This document shows positions 49,959 through 58,363 of a DNA stretch of 64,000 nucleotides, one piece after another. The number at the start of each line of letters is the position of its first letter. Position 1 is the first letter of the stretch. This DNA is from DAOTXS01 sp034435055. Lineage in GTDB: Bacteria; Chloroflexota; Anaerolineae; UBA4142. The position numbers and the translations under genes are program-made. A model generated the notes under the pieces. The model was not told the origin of the DNA and made no database searches. It saw only the letters and a program-made list of their open reading frames with translations. The DNA is taken from positions 1 to 64,000 of the forward strand of contig DAOTXS010000014.1 of assembly GCA_034435055.1 (NCBI GenBank), read 5' to 3'.

Positions 49959-50636
49959 ATGAACTGGAATCAAATTCTCGAATTTGCGCGCGGACCGTTC
50001 TTCCAGGTTGCCTTGTTCGTCTTTCTCGCGGGGATGGCGTATCGTTTGATGCGCGTGCTCGTCCTGGGCTGGCAAGCCGACAAGGTCAAAGCCAAAGGCA
50101 GTAAGGTGGGCGGCATCGTCAAATCGTTCGCCAAAGGGATTTTGATTTGGCCCTTTATCCCCTGGGTCAAAAACACCTTCAATCGTAATCCAGTGACCTA
50201 CCTTGCTGGCGGTTTGTTCCACCTGGGTTTGTTCGTCGTGCTGATTCTGGGCACCGCGCATATGCTTGTCTGGAAATCGCTCCTTGGTTTTGGTTGGCCC
50301 ACGTTGCCTTTACCGATTGTGGACTGGCTTGCGGCTGGCGCGATTGTCGCGATGATCGCGCTCCTCATCAATCGCATCGTCAACCCCGTGTTGCGCCTGC
50401 TCACCGGGCCGGCGGAATGGCTGAACTGGCTCGTCGTCTTCTTGCCAATGGTGACGGGATACATCATGACGCATCATCTTTTCTTCCCGTACGAAATGCT
50501 GTTCTCGCTGCATATGCTCGCGGTAGACGTTTTGCTGATTTGGATTCCGCTGAGTCGCATCTCGCATTTCATGTTCTACTTTTTCGCCAGAGCGATTCAC
50601 GGCGCCGATTTCGGCAAGCGCGCGGTAACACCGTAG
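49959..50636 (+). CDS. Isp1-like cytochrome b membrane subunit
   Basis: A 225-residue protein with about five membrane helices, resembling NarI/DsrM. Candidate haem-b histidines are in GGLFHLGLFV, LGTAHML, MTHHLFFPYE and SLHMLAV. In Isp-type hydrogenases Isp1 takes electrons from the small subunit outside and passes them to Isp2 inside. It starts 9 bp after the small subunit stop with TAGGAGG. The gene at 34260-34964 is a paralogue in the DsrMK/Hmc-like operon. Confidence 0.9.
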   Translation: MNWNQILEFARGPFFQVALFVFLAGMAYRLMRVLVLGWQADKVKAKGSKVGGIVKSFAKGILIWPFIPWVKNTFNRNPVTYLAGGLFHLGLFVVLILGTAHMLVWKSLLGFGWPTLPLPIVDWLAAGAIVAMIALLINRIVNPVLRLLTGPAEWLNWLVVFLPMVTGYIMTHHLFFPYEMLFSLHMLAVDVLLIWIPLSRISHFMFYFFARAIHGADFGKRAVTP

Positions 50637-50646
50637 GAGGATGAGG

Positions 50647-51906
50647 ATGAAAGCCCAAACTGCAATCAACACCTTTGTTGCTGAAACGGGTGGCTATGTC
50701 GCGGCGCAACTGGAAGCGTGCACGCGTTGTGGCATGTGCGCCGAAGCGTGCCACTTTTATCAAGCCACCGGCAATCCCGAATTCGCGCCGGTGTGGAAGA
50801 TCGAACTGTTGCGCCGCGCCTACGAGCAACGTTTCACCTTCAGCGGCAAACTCAAGACCGCGCTCCATCTCGACAAACCGATTACGGACGATGACATCGC
50901 GCACTGGAGTATGATTGATTACTATGCCTGCACGATGTGCAACAAATGCTCGATGGTTTGCCCGATGGGCATCAATCTGGGTCCGCTGATTCACACCATG
51001 CGCGAAGGACTCTCCGCCGCGCAAGCCGTCCCCGCCGATTTGAAAGCCGCCGTGAACAAACAACTCGAAATCGGCTCGCCACTTGGCGTAACCGATGAGG
51101 TGTTCGCGCAACGCATCGAATGGGTTGCCGATGAGTGGGAAATCGAAATGCCGGTGGATGTCAAGGGCGCGGATACGCTTGTGGTCTTTTCGTCCATCGA
51201 AATTATGAAGTTCCCGACGAACCTGGCTGCCATCGCCAAGATTCTGAACGCGGCGGGCGAGAAATGGACGCTCTCCAAAAAAGGGCGCGAGGTCGTCAAC
51301 TTTGGTTTCTACGAAGGGAACGAAAAGTTGACCGTCGAGTTTATGAACCGCGTGTTCAACGCGGCAAAGGAACTGGGCGTCAAGCGCATCGTCGTAACGG
51401 AATGTGGGCACGCGTACGACGCGCTACGCTGGACTGCCGCGAATCTGATGGATGTGCCGGACATCGAAGTAACGCACATCGCCGGCTTGCTGGGCGAGTA
51501 CGTCCAGAGCGGGCGCATCAAACTGAAACCGGGCGCGCTCGATGGGGATGGCGTCATCACCTTCCACGATGCCTGCAAGATTCAACGACGCGGCAGTCAC
51601 ATCCAGGAGCCGCGCACCATCTTGAACATCCTCGCCCCCAAATCGTTCAAGGAAATGACCCCGAACCGCGAGCAGGCCATCTGTTGCGGCGGTGGCGGAG
51701 GCGTCATCGCCATCAAAGACGCTGACCCGATTCGCTACGCGGCGTTTGAATTGAAAATTGAACAAGCGAAGAACGTCGGCGCGAAAACTGTGGCAATGGT
51801 GTGTTCCAATTGTCGTCTGCAATTCACCGATTGCGTCCAACACTTTAACCTCGATTGGAAAGTGGTGGGCTTGTCGCAATTGGTCGCAGACGCGCTGGTC
51901 GAATAG
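50647..51906 (+). CDS. Isp2-like HdrD-family iron-sulfur protein
   Basis: A 419-residue cytoplasmic partner of Isp1. Two [4Fe-4S] motifs (ACTRCGMCAEAC and CTMCNKCSMVCPMG) precede two CCG regions. The first keeps ECGHAYD only; the second is complete (HDACK, CCGGGGG, CSNC) and matches the non-cubane active-site cluster of heterodisulfide reductase HdrB/D. It should therefore act on a disulfide, persulfide or polysulfide. The start is 50647; ATG 50641 would leave no space after AGGAGG. It is followed by a 106-residue SpoIIAA-like protein and the large subunit. Confidence 0.9.
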   Translation: MKAQTAINTFVAETGGYVAAQLEACTRCGMCAEACHFYQATGNPEFAPVWKIELLRRAYEQRFTFSGKLKTALHLDKPITDDDIAHWSMIDYYACTMCNKCSMVCPMGINLGPLIHTMREGLSAAQAVPADLKAAVNKQLEIGSPLGVTDEVFAQRIEWVADEWEIEMPVDVKGADTLVVFSSIEIMKFPTNLAAIAKILNAAGEKWTLSKKGREVVNFGFYEGNEKLTVEFMNRVFNAAKELGVKRIVVTECGHAYDALRWTAANLMDVPDIEVTHIAGLLGEYVQSGRIKLKPGALDGDGVITFHDACKIQRRGSHIQEPRTILNILAPKSFKEMTPNREQAICCGGGGGVIAIKDADPIRYAAFELKIEQAKNVGAKTVAMVCSNCRLQFTDCVQHFNLDWKVVGLSQLVADALVE

Positions 51907-51918
51907 GAAGGAGGCAAA

Positions 51919-52239
51919 ATGTCATCCTTTACCCTTACCCCGGTCGAAAAGGGAATTATGCGCTGCAGACACACAGGAGCATTCACGCACGAAGAAGTCC
52001 GCGCGCTGGCAAGTTTTCTGTACGATTATCGTGGCAAACTCTTGATTGATTTGACTGGCACCACCGGTGAAGAGTGTGCGAAACACATCAAGCAGTTTCG
52101 TCCGATGATGCCCACCGCCGCGATCTTTGGCGCAGACATTGATCCGAGCATCTTGGAAATTCCCGAAAGTTATTACACTCGTCCGGTGCGCTACTTTAAG
52201 ACCGAAGAAGAAGCACTGACGTGGCTGCGGAATCAATAG
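51919..52239 (+). CDS. SpoIIAA/STAS-like small protein of unknown role
   Basis: A 106-residue soluble protein. The order of strands and helices, with KLLIDLTGTTGEECAKHIKQF near the middle, resembles the SpoIIAA-like/STAS fold. It has Cys16 (IMRCRHTG) and Cys54 (GEECAKH). No enzymatic motif is visible. It lies between the Isp2 and large-subunit genes, with good ribosome-binding sites before it and after it, so it is made with the complex. A structural or assembly part, or a regulator, is possible. I recognise no named family with certainty. Confidence 0.75.
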   Translation: MSSFTLTPVEKGIMRCRHTGAFTHEEVRALASFLYDYRGKLLIDLTGTTGEECAKHIKQFRPMMPTAAIFGADIDPSILEIPESYYTRPVRYFKTEEEALTWLRNQ

Positions 52240-52248
52240 GAGGATCGC

Positions 52249-53994
52249 ATGGCACAACGAATCGTAGTAGACCCAATCACTCGCATCGAAGGACACCTGC
52301 GGATCGAAGCGGAGGTGGATGCCACCAACACCATCACCCAAGCGTACTCGTCGGGTACGATGGTGCGTGGCATCGAAACGATTTTGAAAGGGCGCGACCC
52401 GCGCGACGCTTGGGCATTCACGCAACGCGCCTGCGGCGTTTGCACCACCGTGCACTCGTTCGCTTCGATTCGCTCTGTCGAGGACGCGCTCAAAATCAAA
52501 ATTCCCAAAGCCGCGAACCTCATCCGCAACTTGATGATCGCGCAACAATACGTCCACGACCACGTGATGCACTTTTATCACCTGCACGCGCTCGACTGGG
52601 TGGACGTGGTCAACGCGCTCAAAGCCGATCCCAAGAAAACGTCGGAGATTCAGCAGAGCATTTCGGCGTGGCGCAATTCATCGCCGGCGTACTTTGCCGA
52701 CATCCAAGCCAAGGTCAAAGCGATTGCGGAGAGCGGTCAACTTTCGATCTTTGCGAACGCCTACTGGGGACATCCTGCCTACAAACTTCCGCCCGAAATC
52801 AATCTACTCGCGGTCGCACACTATCTCGAAGCGCTCGATTGGCAAAAGGACGCCACCAAGATTCACACCATCTTTGGCGGCAAGAATCCGCATCCCAACT
52901 TTGTCGTTGGCGGCGTGCCGATGCCGATTGATCTCAACAGCGACACCGCGCTCAACGCAGAACGCCTTTCGATCATCAGCGATTCGATCACGCGAATGAT
53001 CGAGTTTGTGGATCAAGTGTATCTGCCCGATCTGCTGGCGATCGCGCCGTACTACAAAGAGTACGCCGCCATCGGCGAAGGGCTGGGCAATTTCCTGACC
53101 TGGGGCGAATTCCCCGATACCGACAACAGCGACACGAGCAAGTATCTGGTGCCGCGCGCGGTCATCCTGAATCGCGATCTGAAAAACATTCAACAACCCG
53201 ACCCGCGCGATTTTGCCAAGATGCAAGAGTTTGTGACGCACTCGTGGTACAAGTACAGCGGTGGCGACGGCGCGGGTTTGCACCCGTGGCAAGGCGAAAC
53301 AACATTCAACTACACCGGTCCCAAACCGCCGTACGAACTGCTCGAAGTCGAGCAAAAGTACTCGTGGCTCAAGTCGCCGCGCTGGAACGAAACGGCTGTC
53401 GAGGTCGGTCCGCTCGCGCGCGTGCTGGCGATGTACGCTTCTGGGCACAAGCAGACCCAGGATTTGACGAACGCGGTTCTCAAAGCCCTCGACGCCCCGA
53501 TCACCGCCGTGTTCTCCACACTCGGTCGCACCGCCGCGCGCGGCATCGAAACCAAGGTGTTCGCGGATGCGATGCGCGGTTTCTACGCCGATCTCATCGC
53601 CGCGATCAAAGTCGGCGACACCAAGACGTTCAACGGCGACAAGTGGGAGCCGATGACGTGGCCCCCGCGCGCGCAAGGATTCGGCTTTATGGAAGCGCCG
53701 CGCGGCGCGCTCGGTCACTGGATCGTCATCGAGGATGGCAAGATTGCCAACTATCAAATGGTCGTGCCGACCACGTGGAATGGCTCGCCGCGCGATCACA
53801 AGGGACAGCCCAGTGCGTACGAAGCATCGCTTCTCAAACACAAACTCGCCAAGCCCGAATGGCCTCTGGAAATTCTCCGCACCATCCATTCGTTCGATCC
53901 GTGTATGGCGTGTGCGATTCACTTGACCGACGCGCAGGGCAACCTCGTCGGCGAACAAGCCATTGGGCATGGCTTGAACGTGTGCGTGTATTAA
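52249..53994 (+). CDS. [NiFe] hydrogenase large subunit (Isp-type)
   Basis: The 581-residue catalytic subunit. Ni-Fe ligands are Cys62 and Cys65 in RACGVCTTVH and Cys552 and Cys555 in DPCMACAIH, with the maturation cleavage expected after His558, releasing 23 residues. VVDPITRIEGHLRIE begins the mature protein. Length and motifs fit group 1 uptake hydrogenases. It is separated from the small subunit by Isp1, Isp2 and a small protein, a layout characteristic of the Isp (group 1e) type. All four ligands are Cys, with no selenocysteine. Confidence 0.95.
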   Translation: MAQRIVVDPITRIEGHLRIEAEVDATNTITQAYSSGTMVRGIETILKGRDPRDAWAFTQRACGVCTTVHSFASIRSVEDALKIKIPKAANLIRNLMIAQQYVHDHVMHFYHLHALDWVDVVNALKADPKKTSEIQQSISAWRNSSPAYFADIQAKVKAIAESGQLSIFANAYWGHPAYKLPPEINLLAVAHYLEALDWQKDATKIHTIFGGKNPHPNFVVGGVPMPIDLNSDTALNAERLSIISDSITRMIEFVDQVYLPDLLAIAPYYKEYAAIGEGLGNFLTWGEFPDTDNSDTSKYLVPRAVILNRDLKNIQQPDPRDFAKMQEFVTHSWYKYSGGDGAGLHPWQGETTFNYTGPKPPYELLEVEQKYSWLKSPRWNETAVEVGPLARVLAMYASGHKQTQDLTNAVLKALDAPITAVFSTLGRTAARGIETKVFADAMRGFYADLIAAIKVGDTKTFNGDKWEPMTWPPRAQGFGFMEAPRGALGHWIVIEDGKIANYQMVVPTTWNGSPRDHKGQPSAYEASLLKHKLAKPEWPLEILRTIHSFDPCMACAIHLTDAQGNLVGEQAIGHGLNVCVY

Positions 53995-54050
53995 AACCAC
54001 CAAGGACCGATGACGGACGACCGTCGTCGGTCCTTGGTCTCTGGTCAAAA
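53995..54050 (+). repeat. Palindromic spacer 2 in the hydrogenase locus
   Basis: A 10-bp perfect stem (CAAGGACCGA with TCGGTCCTTG, about 54000-54042) fills the gap between the large subunit and lipoate ligase genes. Confidence 0.55.
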
Positions 54051-54051
54051 G

Positions 54052-55119
54052 ATGATGAACCCCATTCGTCTGCTCGATTTGCAACTCGTTCCGCCGGTGC
54101 GTTCGCAAACGATTTACCACGCGGTTGCGTACGCGCTGGACGAACACACCCCCGACACAATCATTCTCGTTGCGCCGACCGCGCCGTACGTCTGCATCGG
54201 TTTCCATCAAGAACTGGAAAAAGAAGTGGATGTGGAGTACTGTCGCGCGCACAACTTGCCGATCTATCGGCGCGAGGTGGGTGGGGGCGCAGTGTACCTC
54301 GACCGCAACCAAGTTTTCGTGCAGTGGATTTTCCACCGCAACGTCTTGCCCGGCGATCTGGGACAACGTTTCGAACTGTACATCAAACCGCTCGTTGAAA
54401 CGTACCACGCGCTCGGCATTCCCGCGAACTATCGTCCCATCAACGATATTCACGTCAACGGCAAAAAGATTGGCGGCACCGGCGCGGCGCAAATGGGCGA
54501 CGCCGAAGTGGTCGTCGGCTCGTTGATGTTCGATTTCAATTTCGAGTTGATGTCCAAAGTGCTCAAGGTCTCGTCTGAGAAAATGCGCGACAAGATTTTT
54601 CAATCGCTCAACGAGTATATGACGACGATGACCAAAGAGTTGGGCCACACGCCCAATCGTGATGCTGTCGTTCGTTTGTATCTTGAGCGTGTCCAAGCCC
54701 TCTTGGGTCGCGAGATCGTGCGCGGTGAGCCGACCGCCAAAGAACTCGCATTCGCCGCCGAACTCGATCAAAAGTTTGCGGCTGACGAGTGGTTGTATCA
54801 AAAAGGCGGCTTGCGTCAGGTCGGCGTCAAGATTCACGAGGACGTGCGCGTGCTCGAGGTGGCGCACAAAGCGCCCGGTGGTTTGATTCGCGTGACGGCG
54901 CGCGTGCGCGCGGGACGCATTGACGATGTGACCCTCTCGGGTGATTTTACAATGCTCCCTAAGTTCGCGCCCGGCGCAATCGAGTTGGCGCTGCGCGGCA
55001 CCGCGCTCGACGCGGACGCCGTCCACGCGCGCATCGCCGAAGTGTACGCCAACCTGGCGATTCAATCGCCGGGCGTTACCCCCGCCGATTTGACGACGAC
55101 AGTAATGTTGTTAAAGTGA
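54052..55119 (+). CDS. Lipoate-protein ligase A-family protein
   Basis: A 355-residue ligase of the LplA/LipM fold. Motifs are PYVCIGFHQELEKEVD, RREVGGGAVYLD (lipoate binding) and NDIHVNGKKIGGTGAAQ, followed by a C-terminal accessory domain (about 265-355) that helps adenylate lipoate. It attaches lipoate or octanoate to lysine of a carrier domain. The only lipoyl protein in the window is the GcvH-like protein 5 kb upstream in the same locus, so that is the likely substrate. Start at 54052; 54055 is equally possible. The gap before it is a palindrome. Confidence 0.9.
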   Translation: MMNPIRLLDLQLVPPVRSQTIYHAVAYALDEHTPDTIILVAPTAPYVCIGFHQELEKEVDVEYCRAHNLPIYRREVGGGAVYLDRNQVFVQWIFHRNVLPGDLGQRFELYIKPLVETYHALGIPANYRPINDIHVNGKKIGGTGAAQMGDAEVVVGSLMFDFNFELMSKVLKVSSEKMRDKIFQSLNEYMTTMTKELGHTPNRDAVVRLYLERVQALLGREIVRGEPTAKELAFAAELDQKFAADEWLYQKGGLRQVGVKIHEDVRVLEVAHKAPGGLIRVTARVRAGRIDDVTLSGDFTMLPKFAPGAIELALRGTALDADAVHARIAEVYANLAIQSPGVTPADLTTTVMLLK

Positions 55120-55166
55120 CAAAAGACGAAGGACGAGGGACAAATGCTTTCGTCCTTCGTCATAAC
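55120..55166 (+). repeat. Palindromic spacer 3 in the hydrogenase locus
   Basis: A 12-bp perfect stem (GACGAAGGACGA with TCGTCCTTCGTC) fills the gap between the lipoate ligase and maturation protease genes. Confidence 0.6.
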
Positions 55167-55173
55167 CTTGACA

Positions 55174-55644
55174 ATGACTCAACGCAAGATTATTCTCGGT
55201 ATTGGCAACTTGCTCAATCGCGATGAAGGCGTTGGTATTCACGCGGTTCGCGCGTTGCAAACGCAAAACACGCTCGGCGCGGAATGGGAAATTGTGGACG
55301 GCGGTACGTTGGGATTGAACTTGTTGCCGCTCGTCGAAGAAGCATCGCATCTGATCGTGTTGGATGCGATGGACGCGCGCCGCGAACCGGGCACGCTCAT
55401 CGAATTGCCGCGCGACGAGGTGCCATTGTTCAGCACACTCAAAATGTCGCAACATCAATTGCTGTTTCAAGAAGTGCTGGGTTTGGCGCACGTGCGCGGT
55501 CGTCTCCCCGAACACCTTGTTGTCCTCGGCATCCAGCCCGCCGATCTCGAAATCGGCGTCGAACTTTCAGCCGCTATCGCGCCGACAATGCCGAAACTGC
55601 TCGCGCGCGTGGAACAAATCACTGGCGAGTGGAATCAGCAATGA
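55174..55644 (+). CDS. Hydrogenase maturation protease (HycI/HupD family)
   Basis: A 156-residue endopeptidase that removes the C-terminal extension of the large subunit after nickel insertion. It shows the family's ILGIGNLLNRDEGVGIHAV (nickel-sensing acidic residue in the first segment), VVDGGTLGLNLLPLVEEA, and VLDAMDARREPG with the second acidic residue. The substrate is the 23-residue extension of the large subunit upstream. ATG 55174 is used; the ORF extends to 55144. It ends the locus. Confidence 0.93.
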   Translation: MTQRKIILGIGNLLNRDEGVGIHAVRALQTQNTLGAEWEIVDGGTLGLNLLPLVEEASHLIVLDAMDARREPGTLIELPRDEVPLFSTLKMSQHQLLFQEVLGLAHVRGRLPEHLVVLGIQPADLEIGVELSAAIAPTMPKLLARVEQITGEWNQQ

Positions 55645-55756
55645 ACTCGGCATCGCCCCAGTGATTGTTCCAATCGTTTACAATAATTTTGCATCGCTTT
55701 AACCGATAATTTACTCCGCGCAACGAAAATAGACCCACAACCCATTGGAGTCCACG

Positions 55757-57370
55757 ATGAAAAATCGCTTCTTTTCGATTGCGTTTTATTTATTCTTACT
55801 TGTCGCGTGTTCAACACCGACTATCGCGCCGTCACCGACCCGCGTGTCAGTCCCTGCAACAAATTCACCGCCGCCGTTAACAAGCCAACCAACCGACGAT
55901 CCAACGAAGAAACCCAACATCCTCTTCATCCTCACCGACGATCTAGACGCGGCATCAATTCCATTTATGCCCAAGCTGAAATCGTTGCTGAGCGACCAAG
56001 GTACGACGTTCAACAACTTTTTCATTTCGATGCCGTTGTGCTGTCCCTCGCGCGCGGCGATTTTGCGCGGACAGTACGGACACAACACTGAAATTCTTGG
56101 CAACACCCCGCCGTCCGGTGGCTTTGAGAAATTCAATCAACTGAACGAAGAACAATCGACCATTGCGACGTGGCTCCAAGCCGCCGGTTATCGCACCCTG
56201 CTTGCCGGCAAATATCTCAATGGCTTTCCGCAAAAAAACAATTTGATGTACATCCCACCCGGCTGGACGGAATGGTACAGCGCGATGAAAGGCGGCGCGT
56301 ACGGCGAGTACAATTACACGTTGAACGAAAACGGCAAACAAGTTGCGTATGGGAACAAGCCCGAAGATTATGGCACCGATGTTTACGCGCGCAAGACTGT
56401 TGAATTCATCGAGCGCTCGACCCAAGAGGGCAAACCGTTCTTTGCCTACGTTTCCGTGTACGCGCCGCACGGACCCGCGACGCCCGCGCCGCGCCACGAA
56501 AAAATGTTTGCGAACGTCACCGTCCCGCGCCCGCCCAATTTCAACGAAGCCGACGTGAGCGACAAACCGTCGCACATTCGCAATCGACCCACGTTGACCA
56601 GCGCGCAAATCAAACGGCTCGATGAGGATTATCGCAAGCGACTGCAATCGCTTCAAGCCGTCGATGATATGATCGAGACGCTCGTCAACGCGCTCAAAGC
56701 CAACGGACAACTCGATAAGACGTACCTCTTTTTCACATCGGACAATGGCTTTCACTTGGGCAATCATCGTCAGTTGACCGGCAAAGTTGCGCCGTACGAA
56801 GAAGAGATTCGCGTGACGATGATCGTGCGCGGACCCGGCGTGCCTGCCGGCAAATCACTGGCTTACTTGACCGGTAACATTGATCTTGCACCCACGTGGG
56901 CGGAACTTGCCGGCGCAAAAATCCCGGCTTTCGTCGACGGGCGTTCGCTGGCGCCGTTGCTGGGCAACAATCCCCCAAGCCAGTGGCGTGAATGCTTCGG
57001 CATCGAAAATGGTTTGCTACTCACGCGTGAACGCCGACGCTCGACGAATATTATCTTTACAAATGCGGTCGTCGAATTACTCGAACCGCCCGATCAGGAT
57101 GATGAATATTTGGCAGCAACACCCACACCCCAACGCGTTGCGCTCGGCATTCCCGATTATCGCGGCTTACGAACAGCCAATTATATGTACGTCGAGTACA
57201 TCACCGGGGAAAAGGAATTGTACGACATCAAGAATGACCCGTACCAATTGCAAAACCTTGCCGCCAAAGCGGATCCCAATTTGCTCATCCAATTGGCGGC
57301 GCGCTTGAAAGAACTGCAAACGTGTCAAGCAGCAGAATGTCGCACCATCGAAGATAAACCCATCCAGTAA
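55757..57370 (+). CDS. Sulfatase lipoprotein
   Basis: A 537-residue secreted arylsulfatase-like enzyme. A lipobox (LFLLVACS) lies in the first 25 residues, followed by a Thr/Pro linker. The alkaline-phosphatase-fold core starts at NILFILTDDLDAASIP (metal-binding Asp pair) and has the formylglycine motif CCPSRAAILRG with the modifiable Cys. SDNGFHLGNH completes the metal site. The Cys form needs an anaerobic or aerobic sulfatase-maturating enzyme, not found here. Substrate unknown. Confidence 0.92.
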   Translation: MKNRFFSIAFYLFLLVACSTPTIAPSPTRVSVPATNSPPPLTSQPTDDPTKKPNILFILTDDLDAASIPFMPKLKSLLSDQGTTFNNFFISMPLCCPSRAAILRGQYGHNTEILGNTPPSGGFEKFNQLNEEQSTIATWLQAAGYRTLLAGKYLNGFPQKNNLMYIPPGWTEWYSAMKGGAYGEYNYTLNENGKQVAYGNKPEDYGTDVYARKTVEFIERSTQEGKPFFAYVSVYAPHGPATPAPRHEKMFANVTVPRPPNFNEADVSDKPSHIRNRPTLTSAQIKRLDEDYRKRLQSLQAVDDMIETLVNALKANGQLDKTYLFFTSDNGFHLGNHRQLTGKVAPYEEEIRVTMIVRGPGVPAGKSLAYLTGNIDLAPTWAELAGAKIPAFVDGRSLAPLLGNNPPSQWRECFGIENGLLLTRERRRSTNIIFTNAVVELLEPPDQDDEYLAATPTPQRVALGIPDYRGLRTANYMYVEYITGEKELYDIKNDPYQLQNLAAKADPNLLIQLAARLKELQTCQAAECRTIEDKPIQ

Positions 57371-57374
57371 CGCG

Positions 57375-57410
57375 AACCTGACCGGTTTCCAACCATCGGT
57401 CAGGTTTTTA
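57375..57410 (+). terminator. Terminator of the sulfatase gene
   Basis: A perfect 10-bp stem (AACCTGACCG, 57375-57384, with CGGTCAGGTT, 57397-57406) followed by T residues. Confidence 0.85.
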
Positions 57411-57500
57411 AATTTTACAGACTGATTACATTCTATTCATTTGGTATTTATCTCGCCATGCCAAAATAGCATCAGAACGATAAAGTAAAAAGGAGGCACA

Positions 57501-58040
57501 ATGAAAACCCACAATGTCTTTTTGAAAACACTTGCGCTCGGTGCATTTGCCGCGATGATGGCTGTGTTCGCAACTGTCGCATTTGCGCCAGCCCCAATCG
57601 CGTCCGCTGACCCCGGCACACCGCCGGCGGAGCAAGGCAAAGTTGGCGACGCGCTGGAGAAATTGTATCAGCGCCAGCTCAAAATGCTCGATCAACAAAA
57701 GGAACAGTTGACCCGGGCACACACTCTGCTCGACAAGGCACACGATTTCATCGATCAACAAAAAACCCAGGGCAAGGATGTTACGAAACTTGAAAAAGCC
57801 GTGGCAAAAGTTGAAGAACAGATTGACAAGGCGCAAACTGCGCACGATGAAGCCGCAATAGTTTTGAACGCGCATGCCGGCTTTGACGCGAATGGCAAAG
57901 TTACCGACCCGGCGCAGGCGCGCCAAACTGTTACGCAAGCGCAAAAATCATTGCGCGAAGCACAACGCATCCTAACCACCGTAACCGCCGAAGTCCGTCG
58001 CGTGCTCGATCACTTGCGTAATGTCAAAAGTGACAAGTAA
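57501..58040 (+). CDS. Secreted coiled-coil protein of unknown function
   Basis: A 179-residue exported protein. A signal peptide (LALGAFAAMMAVFATVAFA) is followed by a short Pro/Ala linker and a long helical, coiled-coil region (about 50-175; LEKLYQRQLKMLDQQKEQLTR repeats). No enzymatic motif or Cys residues are visible. AAGGAGG precedes the ATG. I do not recognise the family. The small protein downstream may be co-transcribed. Confidence 0.8.
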   Translation: MKTHNVFLKTLALGAFAAMMAVFATVAFAPAPIASADPGTPPAEQGKVGDALEKLYQRQLKMLDQQKEQLTRAHTLLDKAHDFIDQQKTQGKDVTKLEKAVAKVEEQIDKAQTAHDEAAIVLNAHAGFDANGKVTDPAQARQTVTQAQKSLREAQRILTTVTAEVRRVLDHLRNVKSDK

Positions 58041-58350
58041 TCTAAACAGAAAAATTTCAACCCCCGTTTTCAAAAAGAAAACGGGGGTTATCCAATCAAT
58101 CATTTTGCGTTACTTGCGCATCAAGGTTTGGCGCATATGCGGCTACGACACGTTCGCGGGCGAATGGTATCCGCTCGATGGAATTTTCTTGAGCGAAGGT
58201 GCGGCGATGCGCGCGGCGCAACAGCATCTCAACCAGTTGGAGAAAATGCAACCCACGCCATTTTCAGGTGGGCAGGATGGAATTCAAGATCAGGTGTACA
58301 TCATACGACCTGATGGAACGATATTTCGGCACTTGCCGTTAAAAGAATGA
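58021..58350 (+). CDS. Small hypothetical protein (start uncertain)
   Basis: An up to 109-residue frame. The well-formed part, from about 58105, reads IKVWRICGYDTFAGEWYPLDG and QDQVYIIRPDGTIFRHLPL, which looks like a real small protein. The ATG at 58021 overlaps the previous gene and the frame passes through a terminator hairpin at 58059-58089, so the true start is probably a TTG at 58105 or 58114. Its function is unknown. Confidence 0.45.
   Translation: MSKVTSNLNRKISTPVFKKKTGVIQSIILRYLRIKVWRICGYDTFAGEWYPLDGIFLSEGAAMRAAQQHLNQLEKMQPTPFSGGQDGIQDQVYIIRPDGTIFRHLPLKE
58059..58089 (+). terminator. Hairpin after the coiled-coil gene
   Basis: A perfect 12-bp stem (58059-58070 with 58078-58089, loop CAAAAAG) just after the stop at 58040. 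No strong T tract follows. Confidence 0.6.
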
Positions 58351-58363
58351 ATACGGAGACACT

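Noticed and set aside
52804..55065. Long 753-codon minus-strand frame opposite the hydrogenase large subunit and ligase
   Set aside because: It is the mirror of high-GC coding sequence with His/Arg/Ala-rich content and no domain.
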